A DNA stretch of 64,000 nt from CAWFKW01 sp963816535 (GCA_963816535.1 CAWFKW010000005.1:81771-145770); one strand, 5' to 3'; shown: positions 1-9,816, counted from the stretch's first letter. Translations and numbers: made by a program. The notes: generated by a model not told the origin, from the sequence alone.

Positions 1-819
1 CCCCGCTTCGATACTCTGAACCACCTCATCGGGATATCCCTTATATTTCAGTTTCAGCTGGTTCTCAAAATCAAAGGTACGCTGCGAGTTCCAGTCGGCG
101 TCAATTGTGAGCTTATCGCCCACAGAACCTTTGGTTGTCACCTGCACATCCTGCTTAAAATTAATATTATTCTGAGTAGGCGTTTGCGTTATTGTCAGTT
201 CGTCTGTAGTGCTTCTCTGGTATGAAGCGGTAATATCGATAACCCCGTTTATTTTTAAATTAATTGTCGGCGGCCCGAATATTGTTTCGCTGGAAAACGG
301 AAGAGGAATGGTTATCTCTGTTATATTCCTGAAAAGCTGTTCAAGCTCATCCGCTGTTTCAATTTTATAATGATCTGCAACTATCCTGTAAAGCTGGTTT
401 TCCTCTGAAAGTTTGCTCTCAATCGCGATATACTTGTCGAAAGGAATTTTGAGCGGGTAGCGGATATCCTCGCCGGATACTTTTTCAGTGATTATAACGT
501 TATTGAGCGAATCGAATGTGATCTGCCGTTCAATCTGAGTTGAATTGTAGAGCAGGATGGGGGATTCATATTCCCCAAAAAGCGCATGAATATGGTCTTT
601 CCTGTCATACTTAAAATTCTTGATCCTTGCTGTGGAGTCAACGGGGACTTTTACGATGTTTGTATCTATGTTCCTTGAAGTGTCGCTGCGGACTGTAGAA
701 GTATCGAAACCTATTATGTATTTGCTGCGGTCTCTGCCCTGGGCATAGAGATTTCCATCTGACAGCCCGGAGATTACAGCAATTACCGCCAAAGCAAATA
801 GAGACGATTTAATCCACAT
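1..819 (-). CDS. sprA: SprA, T9SS outer-membrane translocon (N-terminal part)
   Basis: Partial gene running off the left edge; 273 codons are visible, from an ATG at 817-819. I translated it from the minus strand. It begins with a signal peptide (hydrophobic core, cleavage after LYAQ). Near the visible C-end it carries the hallmark SprA stretch: GSVGDKLTIDADWNSQ, then TFDFENQLKLKYKG, then DEVVQSIEAG. In the family this precedes the barrel strands. SprA forms the giant outer-membrane pore of the type IX secretion system and is normally well over 2000 residues, so roughly a tenth is visible. It fits the T9SS cargo proteins encoded at 8.0-11.5 kb. The identification rests on motif recognition. 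Confidence 0.85.
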   Translation of the reverse strand, partial: MWIKSSLFALAVIAVISGLSDGNLYAQGRDRSKYIIGFDTSTVRSDTSRNIDTNIVKVPVDSTARIKNFKYDRKDHIHALFGEYESPILLYNSTQIERQITFDSLNNVIITEKVSGEDIRYPLKIPFDKYIAIESKLSEENQLYRIVADHYKIETADELEQLFRNITEITIPLPFSSETIFGPPTINLKINGVIDITASYQRSTTDELTITQTPTQNNINFKQDVQVTTKGSVGDKLTIDADWNSQRTFDFENQLKLKYKGYPDEVVQSIEAG

Positions 820-1358
820 TAATTTTTCTGCGCTTAAATAACAATATAATAAAGACAAATCGTACTATTGCTTCGAATATGATATTCCTTCTTTTATTTA
901 CGTAATTTTAAAATTTGTCAACTATTAATGCAATACTAAAAATATAGGTAAGACAAATTTTTGCATTACATATTAAGCATAATTATAGCTAAAAATTAGT
1001 CAAAACGGAAAAAATGTTTGTCAAAATTAAGGCATTATCCGTCGTTAGGATCTCTTGAAGTCATTAATGTACAGAAATCAGAAATTCGGGTAAAGCTGCA
1101 TTAAATAAATTTAATATTTTGAAATGTATTCAGGTGCGTTTCTTCACATCAGTAACAGAACCCTACACAGCAACTTTCCTTGTTTATTTTTCATTTTAAT
1201 GCTATTTTTATAAAATTGGTTATAAAAATTAAGTCTAAACTTACTCTTCGCGCTTAATTTAAGGGCACAGCGATGAGATAAAAAGGAGACATGACTTCGA
1301 ACCAGGCTCTGAAAGACACATAATTAATGGATTTGGCAAAAAACTAAACGGAAAAGTT
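820..1358. other. AT-rich intergenic region between divergent sprA and HNH gene
   Basis: A 539-bp stretch with no convincing gene. It should hold the promoters of sprA (leftward) and the HNH gene (rightward), but I could not fix a promoter. A perfect 10-bp inverted repeat lies at 1204-1213/1220-1229 (ATTTTTATAA with a 6-nt loop). A strong Shine-Dalgarno-like AAAAGGAG precedes an ATG at 1291 that opens only a 10-codon frame (MTSNQALKDT, stop at 1321-1323), just before the HNH gene. Confidence 0.6.
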
Positions 1359-1847
1359 TTGGTTTTGAATCAGAATTACGAAGCTATGAGCATTTGTAAT
1401 GTGCAGCGGGCAATTGTCCTTTTGTTTCTCGGCAAGGCCGAGCTGATATCAGCCAACGATTCAAGAGTTGTCAATTCTGTTCGGTCAAGGCTGCCTTTCC
1501 CGTCTGTTGTAAGGTTGAGAATATATATCCATGTGCCGTATAAGAAGATAGTTCTTTCACGAAAAAATATATTGAGGCGGGACCTGTACAAATGCCAGTA
1601 TTGCAACAGGTCAGATCTTGCGCTCACTTTGGATCACATCATTCCAAAATCAAAAGGCGGGGATGATACATGGGAAAACCTGGTAACGGCATGCGTGAAA
1701 TGCAACAATAAGAAAGGGGACCGCACCCCGGAAGAGGCCGGAATGGCTCTGAGAAAAAAACCAATTAAGCCTTCGCATATTACTTATATGAAACATTTTG
1801 CGGGCAGGGTTGACGAGCGGTGGAAACCGTATTTATACATGACTTGA
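1359..1847 (+). CDS. HNH endonuclease family protein
   Basis: 162 residues from a TTG codon. The N-terminus VLNQNYEAMSICNVQRAIVL is typical of a small HNH nuclease family widespread in Bacteroidota. The HNH/zinc core follows: YKCQYC (CxxC), then LTLDHIIPKSKGG, then WENLVTACVKCNNKKGDR (second CxxC). Start choice is awkward: the frame stays open upstream to about 1263 without an ATG or GTG, and family members usually begin one to three residues before KVLVLN, so TTG at 1359 is the best available codon. ATT at 1323 is an alternative. The cellular role of this family is unknown to me. The next gene starts 24 bp downstream on the same strand. Confidence 0.85.
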   Translation: MVLNQNYEAMSICNVQRAIVLLFLGKAELISANDSRVVNSVRSRLPFPSVVRLRIYIHVPYKKIVLSRKNILRRDLYKCQYCNRSDLALTLDHIIPKSKGGDDTWENLVTACVKCNNKKGDRTPEEAGMALRKKPIKPSHITYMKHFAGRVDERWKPYLYMT

Positions 1848-1871
1848 GCTCATATAAACTAAAAGTAGATA

Positions 1872-3359
1872 ATGCCAGATTATAATTTGTACATAAACGG
1901 ACGGTTCTGTGAAGCTTCGGATAAAGGGACATTCAATTCTATAAATCCTTACGACAGGAGTATATCTGCGGTTATTGCCAAGGCTACAGTCGCTGACGCA
2001 AGAGAAGCGATCAAATCTGCACGAGCAGCATTTGATTCCGGGGTATGGAGCGGCAAATCAAGAGAAGAACGAAGCTCCATTATGAAGCAGATCGCTGATA
2101 AGATAAAAGAGAACTCTTCACGTCTTCAGGAGCTTGAAATAAAGGACTCCGGCTCCACTTACAAAAAAGCCAAAGACGACATGTTTTTAACTTACAGGGC
2201 AGCAAGCGCGTTTTCAAAATATGCGCTGGCCGATCTTGATGAAGATGCGGGTATTTCGAAAGAAGGCGTAAGCAAAAATTATCTAGTCAGGGAACCTGTT
2301 GGAGTAGTCTCAGCGATTATTCCCTGGAATTTCCCTCTCCAAATGGCAATGTGGAAGATCGGGCCGGCCCTGGCGGCAGGCTGCACTATTGTACTCAAAC
2401 CGGCGCCGGAAACTTCCGTAACTGCGCTTGAGCTTGCAAAACTGATTGACCAAACCGATCTGCCCAAAGGAGTTGTAAATATTATTACGGGCGATGCTGA
2501 AGTGGGAGAGGAAATGGTCTCTAATCCAATGGTTGATAAAGTAGCTTTTACAGGTTCTACTGAGATTGGTAGGCGTGTAATGCAGCTTGCGGCTCCGACA
2601 ATGAAGAAAGTTACTCTGGAATTGGGGGGAAAGTCGGCCAACCTTATCCTTGACGACGCAGACCTTGACCTGGCGGTTGACGGTTCAATTTATGCGTGCT
2701 ATTTTCACCAGGGGCAATGCTGTGTGGCGGGTACAAGGTTAATTATGACAAATAAAATATATGATGAGGTTGTAGAAAGAATTAAGTTAAAGCTGGCTAA
2801 GATGAAGATAGGAAACCCGATGGACAAAGATACGGATATCGGACCCCTTGTTTCAGAAAAGCAGCAAAAAAGAGTTCTGGAATATATCGAAATTGGCAAA
2901 AAGGAAGGCGCAAAATTGGTATATGGGGGCGCGGCCCCTCAGGGATTTTCCGGCTTTTATGTTGAACCGACCCTGTTTTCAGATGTCACAAATGATATGA
3001 GGATTGCCAAAGAAGAGATTTTTGGCCCCGTGCTTTCAGTGATCAAAGCTGAAAATGAAAATGATGCAATTAAAATAGCAAATAACTCATTATACGGGTT
3101 GGCCGGAGGTGTTTGGTCCCGTGATAATGATAAGGCTATCGATACTGCCCGAAAACTAAGAGCAGGCACAATCTGGATAAACGAATGGCATTTGTTGAAT
3201 GACCGCGTTCCTTTTGGGGGGTATAAACAAAGTGGAATTGGCAGAGAACTGGGCCTTGAAGGCGTAAAGGAATATACTGAATTGAAACATATCCATGTTG
3301 ATGAAGTACTGGACAGGAAGAAAAAATTCTGGTATAATGTTACAGTTCCGATGGATTGA
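1872..3359 (+). CDS. NAD(P)-dependent aldehyde dehydrogenase
   Basis: 495 residues, the full length of an ALDH-superfamily enzyme that oxidises aldehydes to carboxylic acids. Visible motifs: substrate/cofactor loop IIPWNFPLQM, the FTGSTEIGR cofactor-binding turn, the general base Glu250 in LELGGKSAN, the nucleophile in GQCCVAGTR (Cys284 by family alignment, preceded by Cys283), and EEIFGPVLSV. The sequence is closer to broad-specificity (phenylacetaldehyde/betaine-type) enzymes than to acylating ones, but I cannot assign the substrate. It lies 24 bp after the HNH gene and about 100 bp before an aminotransferase, so an amino-acid-degradation role is possible but inferred. Confidence 0.9.
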   Translation: MPDYNLYINGRFCEASDKGTFNSINPYDRSISAVIAKATVADAREAIKSARAAFDSGVWSGKSREERSSIMKQIADKIKENSSRLQELEIKDSGSTYKKAKDDMFLTYRAASAFSKYALADLDEDAGISKEGVSKNYLVREPVGVVSAIIPWNFPLQMAMWKIGPALAAGCTIVLKPAPETSVTALELAKLIDQTDLPKGVVNIITGDAEVGEEMVSNPMVDKVAFTGSTEIGRRVMQLAAPTMKKVTLELGGKSANLILDDADLDLAVDGSIYACYFHQGQCCVAGTRLIMTNKIYDEVVERIKLKLAKMKIGNPMDKDTDIGPLVSEKQQKRVLEYIEIGKKEGAKLVYGGAAPQGFSGFYVEPTLFSDVTNDMRIAKEEIFGPVLSVIKAENENDAIKIANNSLYGLAGGVWSRDNDKAIDTARKLRAGTIWINEWHLLNDRVPFGGYKQSGIGRELGLEGVKEYTELKHIHVDEVLDRKKKFWYNVTVPMD

Positions 3360-3457
3360 CAATTACATAAATAAGTTTAGATAAATAAGATAACATCTTT
3401 TAATATATAGCAATTATAACTAAAATTTCTTCTGAAAAATAGCATAATAGCAGCATT

Positions 3458-4786
3458 GTGAAACACGTCGTAGTTAACACTCCAATTGATTATCACATAG
3501 TTCAGCAAAAGATTGCCGAAAGCAAGCTTAATAGCATAGGAAAAGCTTCAATAAGGGAAGTCCGCACTTTAATTAATAATCTCGAGAAAGTGTCGGGCTT
3601 CCAGTTTATCAGGATGGAAATGGGAGTTCCGGGGCTGCCTGCTTCGCATATTGGTATAGACGCTGAAAAGGATGCCCTTTCCAAGGGAATCGCGAACATG
3701 TATCCCAGTATAGAAGGCGTGCCTGAACTAAAATCAGAGATGTCCAGGTTTGTTAAACTTTTTTTGGATATTGGCGTCCCTGAAGGATGCATAGTCCCAT
3801 GCACAGGTTCGACAAGCGGCAGTTTTATATCATTTCTTACTGCTGCGCGTGTGAGTCGCCAAAAAGAATATACACTATTTCTCGATCCGGGTTTCCCGGT
3901 GCATAAGCAGCAGCTGAACGTTCTGGGATTAAAACAAAAGAGCCTTGATGTTTATGATTACAGGGGCAGCGCGCTGTATGATAAGCTTGATTCAATTCTG
4001 TGCGAAGGAAATGTTTCAACTTTATTATATTCTAACCCCAACAATCCCAGCTGGATATGTTTTACCGACCTTGAATTGAGCATCATTGCCGAGCTGTGTA
4101 AAAAATATGATGTAATACCAATAGAAGACCTTGCTTACTTTAAGATGGATTTCAGACGGGAGCATAATGCTCCCGGCGAACCTCCTTACCAGCCGACTAT
4201 TGCAAAGTTCACCGACGTGTATATCATTCTGATTTCAAGCTCGAAGATCTTCAGTTACGCCGGGCAAAGGGTCGGGTCAATAGTAATTTCAGAAAAGCTT
4301 TTCGCCTCCGACTACCCGGACCTGTCCCGATTTTACACCAGTATAAATTTTGGACATGCTCTTATATACGGAGCGGCATACGCTGTTTCAGCCGGCGTTA
4401 CGCATTCCACTCAGTATGCGCTTGCTGCGATGTTAAAAGCGGTCAACGACGGCAAATATGATTTCATTGAAGAAGTGAAAGTGTACGGAAGAAGAGCTGG
4501 AATAATGAAAAAGATGTTTACCGGAAACGGATTCAGCATCGTTTATGATAAAGACGACGGCGAACCAATTGCAGATGGGTTCTATTTCACTGTTTCGTAC
4601 CCCGGTTTTAGCGGCGAAGAACTGATTGAGGAGTTCTTATATTACGGAATCAGCGCCATATCGCTTTCCAATACGGGAAGCACACGAAAAGAAGGAATAA
4701 GGGCATGCGTTTCTCTGATTGCAGATAGCCAGCTTCCAGAACTTGAAAACAGGCTGAAGCTTTTCAATGAGAACCACAGGATATAA
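3458..4786 (+). CDS. PLP-dependent aminotransferase, class I/II fold
   Basis: 442 residues from a GTG start. Fold-type I aminotransferase features: the YSNPNNPSW loop, VIPIEDLAYF (Asp contacting the PLP pyridine nitrogen), and SSSKIFSYAGQRVG with the Schiff-base lysine at about Lys263. The C-terminal small domain ends with a substrate-binding Arg region (EGIRACVS). Substrate is not predictable from what I see. The N-terminal 45 residues are longer than in minimal aspartate aminotransferases. The upstream gap of about 100 bp is AT-rich and has no clear Shine-Dalgarno sequence. It is followed 43 bp later by nuoM, unrelated in function. Confidence 0.88.
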   Translation: MKHVVVNTPIDYHIVQQKIAESKLNSIGKASIREVRTLINNLEKVSGFQFIRMEMGVPGLPASHIGIDAEKDALSKGIANMYPSIEGVPELKSEMSRFVKLFLDIGVPEGCIVPCTGSTSGSFISFLTAARVSRQKEYTLFLDPGFPVHKQQLNVLGLKQKSLDVYDYRGSALYDKLDSILCEGNVSTLLYSNPNNPSWICFTDLELSIIAELCKKYDVIPIEDLAYFKMDFRREHNAPGEPPYQPTIAKFTDVYIILISSSKIFSYAGQRVGSIVISEKLFASDYPDLSRFYTSINFGHALIYGAAYAVSAGVTHSTQYALAAMLKAVNDGKYDFIEEVKVYGRRAGIMKKMFTGNGFSIVYDKDDGEPIADGFYFTVSYPGFSGEELIEEFLYYGISAISLSNTGSTRKEGIRACVSLIADSQLPELENRLKLFNENHRI

Positions 4787-4829
4787 ATTAAAATAACATC
4801 AGACACAATAATTTAAATATCGATTACCA

Positions 4830-6356
4830 TTGTTAAATAATATACTTTCTTACCTGATATTTATACCGATTATTTTTTCAATTCCGATCCTGTTCTTTAA
4901 TAAAGACAGTCATAAGCTTATAAAATATTATGCGCTTTTTGTATCGGTAGTCACATTTGGCTTAGCTCTGTACTTATTTAAGATATTCGACCCGACTATC
5001 CCGGGGTTCCAGTTTATGGAAAGGCACCAGTGGCTGGTGGATATTAAGGTTTTCTATTTGGTGGGAATCGACGGCATATCGCTGCTTCTTGCTATGCTGA
5101 CCGCTTTTATTTTCCCGGTAACTATTCTTGGCGTTTGGAATTCCGTTAACACGCGGGTTAAGGAGTTTTTCTTTTTGTTCCTCATTCTGGAAGGCAGCCT
5201 GTTCGGAGTGTTCTTATCGCTTGATCTTATCCTGTTTTACGTATTCTGGGAACTGATTCTCATACCCATGTATTTCATCATCGGATTCTGGGGCGGCAAG
5301 AACAAATACTACGCTAATATAAAGTTTTTCCTGTTCACTATGTTTGGAAGTTTATTAATGCTTGTCGCAATTATTTGGCTTTCTAGCTACGTGGCTCCGC
5401 AGCTCCAGAAATTTACGACCGATTACACCGAAATAAAAAGAGTCTCTGCCTACATTCCTGTCAAGATCCAGCTATGGCTCTTCATATTCTTTGGACTGAG
5501 TTTTGCAATCAAGGTCCCGATATTTCCGTTGCATACGTGGCTGCCTGACGCTCACACAGAAGCGCCAACCGCCGGCAGCATAATCCTTGCCGCTGTGCTT
5601 CTTAAGATGGGAACTTACGGCATTATAAGATATTCCATGGGACTGTTTCCAATAATGTTTCTAAAATATTCAAATGTTATAGCCATTCTGGGAATAATCG
5701 GAATTATTTACGGAGCGTTGGTATGTATTGCCCAAAAGGACATGAAGAAGCTTGTTGCATACTCTTCAGTAAGCCACATGGGCTTCATTGTGCTGGGGCT
5801 TGCGGCGCTTACTACTGAATCGATGCAGGGCGGATTAATTCAGATGATAAACCACGGGTTATCAACAGGGGCGTTGTTTATGTTTGTGGGGTTCATATAT
5901 GACCGCAGGCACACGCGTGAGATCGCCGATTACGGCGGGTTAATAAAAACCATTCCCGTATACGGTTCATTATTTCTTGTAATATGCCTTTCTTCTATAG
6001 GCTTACCCGGTCTTAACGGCTTTGTAGGAGAATTCATGATCCTCATAGGAGCTTTTAAATCCGACATTTTAGGAAATCATACCTATGCGATTGCCGCTTC
6101 CAGCGGCGTTGTCCTCAGCGCCGTGTATTTGCTGTGGATGTACCAGAGAGTCATGCTTGGGCCAATTACAAAAGACGAAAATAAGACTGTTTCTGACCTG
6201 AACAAACGGGAGATTTTAAGCGGCGCGCTGCTGCTTATTTTTATCGTCTGGATAGGCGTATACCCGAATACATTCTTAAGTAAATCTGAAGCGTCAATTA
6301 ATAAGGTGATTGAGGAAGTTAACTACGCTAAAAAGAATGCTCTTAGTATTCCATAG
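4830..6356 (+). CDS. nuoM: NADH-quinone oxidoreductase subunit M
   Basis: 508 residues from a TTG start. Antiporter-like membrane subunit of respiratory complex I that takes part in proton translocation; about 14 hydrophobic helices. Key residues: Glu141 in YVFWELILIPMYF (the conserved TM5 glutamate) and the TM7 lysine at about 228 in FAIKVPIFPLHTWLPDAHTEAP. KKLVAYSSVSHMGF and IGLPGLNGFVGEF are also diagnostic. It stands alone: the neighbouring complex I genes are about 18 kb (nuoN) and 27 kb (nuoKL) away. The next gene encodes an ion antiporter. Confidence 0.95.
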   Translation: MLNNILSYLIFIPIIFSIPILFFNKDSHKLIKYYALFVSVVTFGLALYLFKIFDPTIPGFQFMERHQWLVDIKVFYLVGIDGISLLLAMLTAFIFPVTILGVWNSVNTRVKEFFFLFLILEGSLFGVFLSLDLILFYVFWELILIPMYFIIGFWGGKNKYYANIKFFLFTMFGSLLMLVAIIWLSSYVAPQLQKFTTDYTEIKRVSAYIPVKIQLWLFIFFGLSFAIKVPIFPLHTWLPDAHTEAPTAGSIILAAVLLKMGTYGIIRYSMGLFPIMFLKYSNVIAILGIIGIIYGALVCIAQKDMKKLVAYSSVSHMGFIVLGLAALTTESMQGGLIQMINHGLSTGALFMFVGFIYDRRHTREIADYGGLIKTIPVYGSLFLVICLSSIGLPGLNGFVGEFMILIGAFKSDILGNHTYAIAASSGVVLSAVYLLWMYQRVMLGPITKDENKTVSDLNKREILSGALLLIFIVWIGVYPNTFLSKSEASINKVIEEVNYAKKNALSIP

Positions 6357-6410
6357 CGGCGCTCATTTAAACCCGGTTTTTTAAATCGCCTTTCAGGTAC
6401 CTCCCGAAAA

Positions 6411-7670
6411 ATGGAAGCGAATATTCTAATCATTTTGCCATTCGTATTATTGCTGCTGTCGATAGCGGCCATGCCTTTTATAAATCAAAAATGGTGGGAT
6501 AAGAATTATTCGCTCATCTCCGTCGGGCTGGCGCTTGTTGTCGTAGTTTATTATCTGGTTAACGGCAGGTCAAAGGCTGTGCTTGAATCTATCGAGGAAT
6601 ATGCAATGTTCATTTCATTCATATTCTCGCTTTATGTTGTCGCCGGCGGCATATTGATTGAAATTGAAGGCTCTGCCACGCCTTTCAGAAATGTAGTTCT
6701 GCTCCTAGCAGGCGCAGTACTTTCAAATTTGGTAGGGACAATTGGGGCATCCATCATACTTATCCGTCCTTATATAAGAACTAACAAGCCGCGTTTCTCT
6801 CCGTACCATATAGTTTTTTTTATTTTCATAATTTCAAATGCTGGCGGACTCCTAACCCCGATTGGGAACCCGCCGCTGCTGCTTGGATTCTTAAAGGGTA
6901 TTCCGTTCTTCTGGATCAGCGGCAGGGCCGCGATTATATGGCTTGTTGTCACAGGTATATTGGTAACTGTGTTTTATTTCTTTGATATGAAAAATTTCAA
7001 AGGACAAAACGCGGCTGAGAGGTCCAAAGAAAGAAAAGCAAGCGAGAAGGTTTATTTTAAAGGCCTGCTGAATTTTGCGCTGATGGGCGTTATTATAGGG
7101 TCAGTATTCATAAGCAAACCTGTCTTTCTTCGTGAGGTGATCATGCTGGCCGCTTCATTTGTTTCATACAGGCATACGGCTAAAGAGATCCATGAGATTA
7201 ACCGGTTCAGCTTTAAACCCATAAAGGAAGTTTCATGGCTTTTCTTCGGCATTTTTGTTACAATGGCGCCGGCTCTTGAGCTGTTATCGGCCAGATCGAA
7301 GGATATTGCGCTAGCATCGCCTACAGATTATTACTGGCTTGCGGGAATCACTTCTTCTGTGCTCGATAATGCGCCTACATATCTTGCCTTTTTAACGGCT
7401 TCAATGGGTTCGTTCGGGCTTGATCTGAACAACTCTGCCGATGTGCTGAAGTACATTGGCGCTCACGAGCTGCATACAATTGCTATATCTATTGGCTCAG
7501 TTGTTTTTGGAGCCGCCACATATATTGGCAATGCCCCGAATTTTATGGTTAAATCAATTGCCGAACACCAGGGAATCAAAACGCCCGGTTTTGTGGAGTA
7601 TATTGTAAAATATTCTCTTCCTATCCTCCTGCCTTTGTACGTTCTAATATGGGTCCTGTTCATTTTATAG
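6411..7670 (+). CDS. NhaD/citrate-transporter-family sodium:proton antiporter
   Basis: 419 residues from ATG, 54 bp after nuoM. A polytopic inner-membrane protein with roughly 11-12 hydrophobic segments. The segment LLTPIGNPPLLLGFLKGIPFFW and the preceding SNLVGTIGASIILIRPYI match the NhaD/ArsB-type ion transporter family, where the repeated re-entrant N-P motifs line the ion path; a second half-repeat shows LDNAPTYLAF and ATYIGNAPNFMVK. Likely exchanges Na+ for H+ at the inner membrane. ArsB-like or citrate transport is less likely but not excluded. Possibly co-transcribed with nuoM. Confidence 0.82.
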   Translation: MEANILIILPFVLLLLSIAAMPFINQKWWDKNYSLISVGLALVVVVYYLVNGRSKAVLESIEEYAMFISFIFSLYVVAGGILIEIEGSATPFRNVVLLLAGAVLSNLVGTIGASIILIRPYIRTNKPRFSPYHIVFFIFIISNAGGLLTPIGNPPLLLGFLKGIPFFWISGRAAIIWLVVTGILVTVFYFFDMKNFKGQNAAERSKERKASEKVYFKGLLNFALMGVIIGSVFISKPVFLREVIMLAASFVSYRHTAKEIHEINRFSFKPIKEVSWLFFGIFVTMAPALELLSARSKDIALASPTDYYWLAGITSSVLDNAPTYLAFLTASMGSFGLDLNNSADVLKYIGAHELHTIAISIGSVVFGAATYIGNAPNFMVKSIAEHQGIKTPGFVEYIVKYSLPILLPLYVLIWVLFIL

Positions 7671-7770
7671 GACAAATCCATGGGAAGCGTGCCTTCTTAG
7701 CCAGCATAGCTTATGCAAATCAGGCTCCTAATGGCATAAAATTGCAAGATTAAATTATTTATATTTGAAC

Positions 7771-8007
7771 ATGGAAGAAGGACATGAGACGCCCAGATGT
7801 TCGTGCGGGTTCACTATCGGAGATCAGATGATAACGGCTAAAACCAGGTATTCCAAAATGGGATTGTTGTGGCTTTCGATGGCTTACAGCGCTAAACCTA
7901 TAGAAGTTGTTTTTCAATGCCAGAAGTGCGGAGAAATTATCGACAGGACAGACGACCCCGAGGTGATAGAAAAATACAGATTTAATTCAGATATACTCAA
8001 CGAATAA
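7771..8007 (+). CDS. Small zinc-ribbon-like protein
   Basis: 78 residues from ATG 7771; an in-frame TTG two codons upstream is a poorer start. It has two cysteine clusters, CSCG near residue 10 and FQCQKCGE near residue 50, separated by a basic/aromatic stretch (TRYSKMGLLWLSMAYSAKP). The pattern suggests a small zinc-binding ribbon. No signal peptide or membrane helix is evident. I do not recognise the family. It lies 30 bp before a T9SS cargo gene on the same strand. Confidence 0.6.
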   Translation: MEEGHETPRCSCGFTIGDQMITAKTRYSKMGLLWLSMAYSAKPIEVVFQCQKCGEIIDRTDDPEVIEKYRFNSDILNE

Positions 8008-8036
8008 TTTATTTTTAATAATTTAACGGTCCACTA

Positions 8037-9719
8037 ATGAAGAAGATACAATTTACTGTTTTGTGCGTGGTACTTTTTGTTACATTTACATATTCACAGG
8101 ACATAAGATTCACAAAGTCGCATGATGTGTTCAACGACTATAATCCAAATCTTGTAATACCGCCTTACGTTTATTATCCGCCTTCTTTTGATAATCCGCT
8201 GGTCTATTCAAACGTTAATATCTCGAACAACACAGCTCCTCAAAATGAGCCTTCGGTAAGGATAAGCAGGAAGAATCCAAACCGTGTAGTTGCGGCGTGG
8301 CGGGATTTCAGAATTGGTTATAATCCGGCGGTAAGACGAGTCGGTTATAGCTATTCGACTGATGCAGGCGCAACATGGTCGGCCAGTTTGCTGATCGATT
8401 CAACGTTGCTTGGAGGCGCATTACTTAGGAACAGCGACGCTTCGGTTACAGTTGATACGGCGGGTAATTTTTACATCACAACAATAGGATTGAATAATTC
8501 TAACGGTAACGCTGTTCTTGCGATATACAAATCTACAGACGGCGGAATGACTTTTCCAACAGGGCAGGTCCTGGCTTCCGGGCAGGGTGAAGATAAAGAA
8601 ATGGTAACGACCGACCTAACACCGGGCAGCCCATACAGAAACAATATTTATATCAGTTGGTCAAGGCTCAACAATGCGGCGGATATAAGAGTAATAAGGT
8701 CTACAAATGCAGGCGTCACATGGCTGGCTCCGGTTACGGTAGGAACCGCAGGCACGAACGGGCAGGGTTCGGATGTAGCTGTAGGCGCCAACGGTGAACT
8801 TTATGTGATTTGGACAAACTATAACAATCAGTACTTCAGTAAATCAACCGATGGAGGCGCCACATTCACTTCCCCTGTATCTATTGCGAACGGTCCATCA
8901 GCTAATATTCCGTGGGGACAAACAGGAAATGTTACTTTTCCTTGCATCGCGACTGATGTATCCGGCGGCCCGAGAAACGGTTACATTTACGTTACGTGGT
9001 GCGATGGCAGAAATGACGGCGGCGATATTTTCATGACTCGCTCAACCGACCATGGCGCAACCTGGTCAACTGCGCTCAGAGTTAATAATGACGCTATTGG
9101 TAACGGAAAGATCCAGGCCTGGCCATGGATTGCCGTGAACGATTCAGGCAAGATCGCTATAACTTTTTTCGATACTCGCAATACGCCAAATAACACTACA
9201 ATTGAAGCGTGGCTTGCCCGTTCAAACGACGGCGGCCTGACTTTTACAAATGAAGTTTTGAGCACGGCGCAATCGCCGACGAACACCCCAAATACCGATG
9301 TAAGATACGGAGATTATATAGGAATTGATTTCTGGGGCAACAAAATCGTTCCCGTTTGGACAGACGAAAGGGCGGGCGGATTTGACATGGAAATTTATAC
9401 GGCTGTTATAGATATCACAACGGGAATTCAGCCGGTCGCTGGAAACGTTCCTGCCAAGTATGAACTAATGCAGAACTATCCGAATCCGTTTAACCCAAGC
9501 ACAAATATTTTGTTCAATCTTCCGAAGAAATCAAACGTTTCTTTGAGCATATATGATATTTCGGGTAAAGAAGTGGCAACTCTCTTATCGGGGGATTACG
9601 AATCAGGGGAACACTCAGTTACCTGGGACGGCAGCGCTGTTGCTAGCGGAGTCTATTTTTATAAACTTATAGCTTCAGACGGCTTTACCGAAACTAAGAA
9701 AATGATTTTAGTGAAGTAA
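8037..9719 (+). CDS. Secreted Asp-box (BNR) repeat protein with T9SS type A sorting domain
   Basis: 560 residues. Signal peptide 1-20 (cleavage near TYS-QD). The body carries at least six Asp-box/BNR motifs (S-x-D-x-G-x-T-W/F): YSTDAGATW at about 107, KSTDGGMTF at 166, then RSTNAGVTW, KSTDGGATF, RSTDHGATW and RSNDGGLTF, implying a sialidase-like beta-propeller. The last 80 residues (481-560) are a T9SS sorting domain: YPNPFNPSTNI, SIYDISGKEVATL, SGVYFYKL and a terminal KKMILVK. It should be secreted through the SprA pore and left on the surface or released. The Arg-triad and FRIP features of true sialidases are not apparent, so no enzyme activity is assigned. Confidence 0.9.
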   Translation: MKKIQFTVLCVVLFVTFTYSQDIRFTKSHDVFNDYNPNLVIPPYVYYPPSFDNPLVYSNVNISNNTAPQNEPSVRISRKNPNRVVAAWRDFRIGYNPAVRRVGYSYSTDAGATWSASLLIDSTLLGGALLRNSDASVTVDTAGNFYITTIGLNNSNGNAVLAIYKSTDGGMTFPTGQVLASGQGEDKEMVTTDLTPGSPYRNNIYISWSRLNNAADIRVIRSTNAGVTWLAPVTVGTAGTNGQGSDVAVGANGELYVIWTNYNNQYFSKSTDGGATFTSPVSIANGPSANIPWGQTGNVTFPCIATDVSGGPRNGYIYVTWCDGRNDGGDIFMTRSTDHGATWSTALRVNNDAIGNGKIQAWPWIAVNDSGKIAITFFDTRNTPNNTTIEAWLARSNDGGLTFTNEVLSTAQSPTNTPNTDVRYGDYIGIDFWGNKIVPVWTDERAGGFDMEIYTAVIDITTGIQPVAGNVPAKYELMQNYPNPFNPSTNILFNLPKKSNVSLSIYDISGKEVATLLSGDYESGEHSVTWDGSAVASGVYFYKLIASDGFTETKKMILVK

Positions 9720-9816
9720 TCCATGTTGGATGAACAAAGATAATTCATAGATCGCTGAACGGTTTGGCTGAAAGATCATGCCGTCAGCGGTCTTTAGCTG
9801 CGGTCAACTTGCCCTG

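Noticed and set aside
7741..7767. Bacteroidota-type promoter (TATATTTG) before the zinc-ribbon gene
   Set aside because: The -7-like box ends only 3 bp before the start codon and no -33 TTTG lies at proper spacing.
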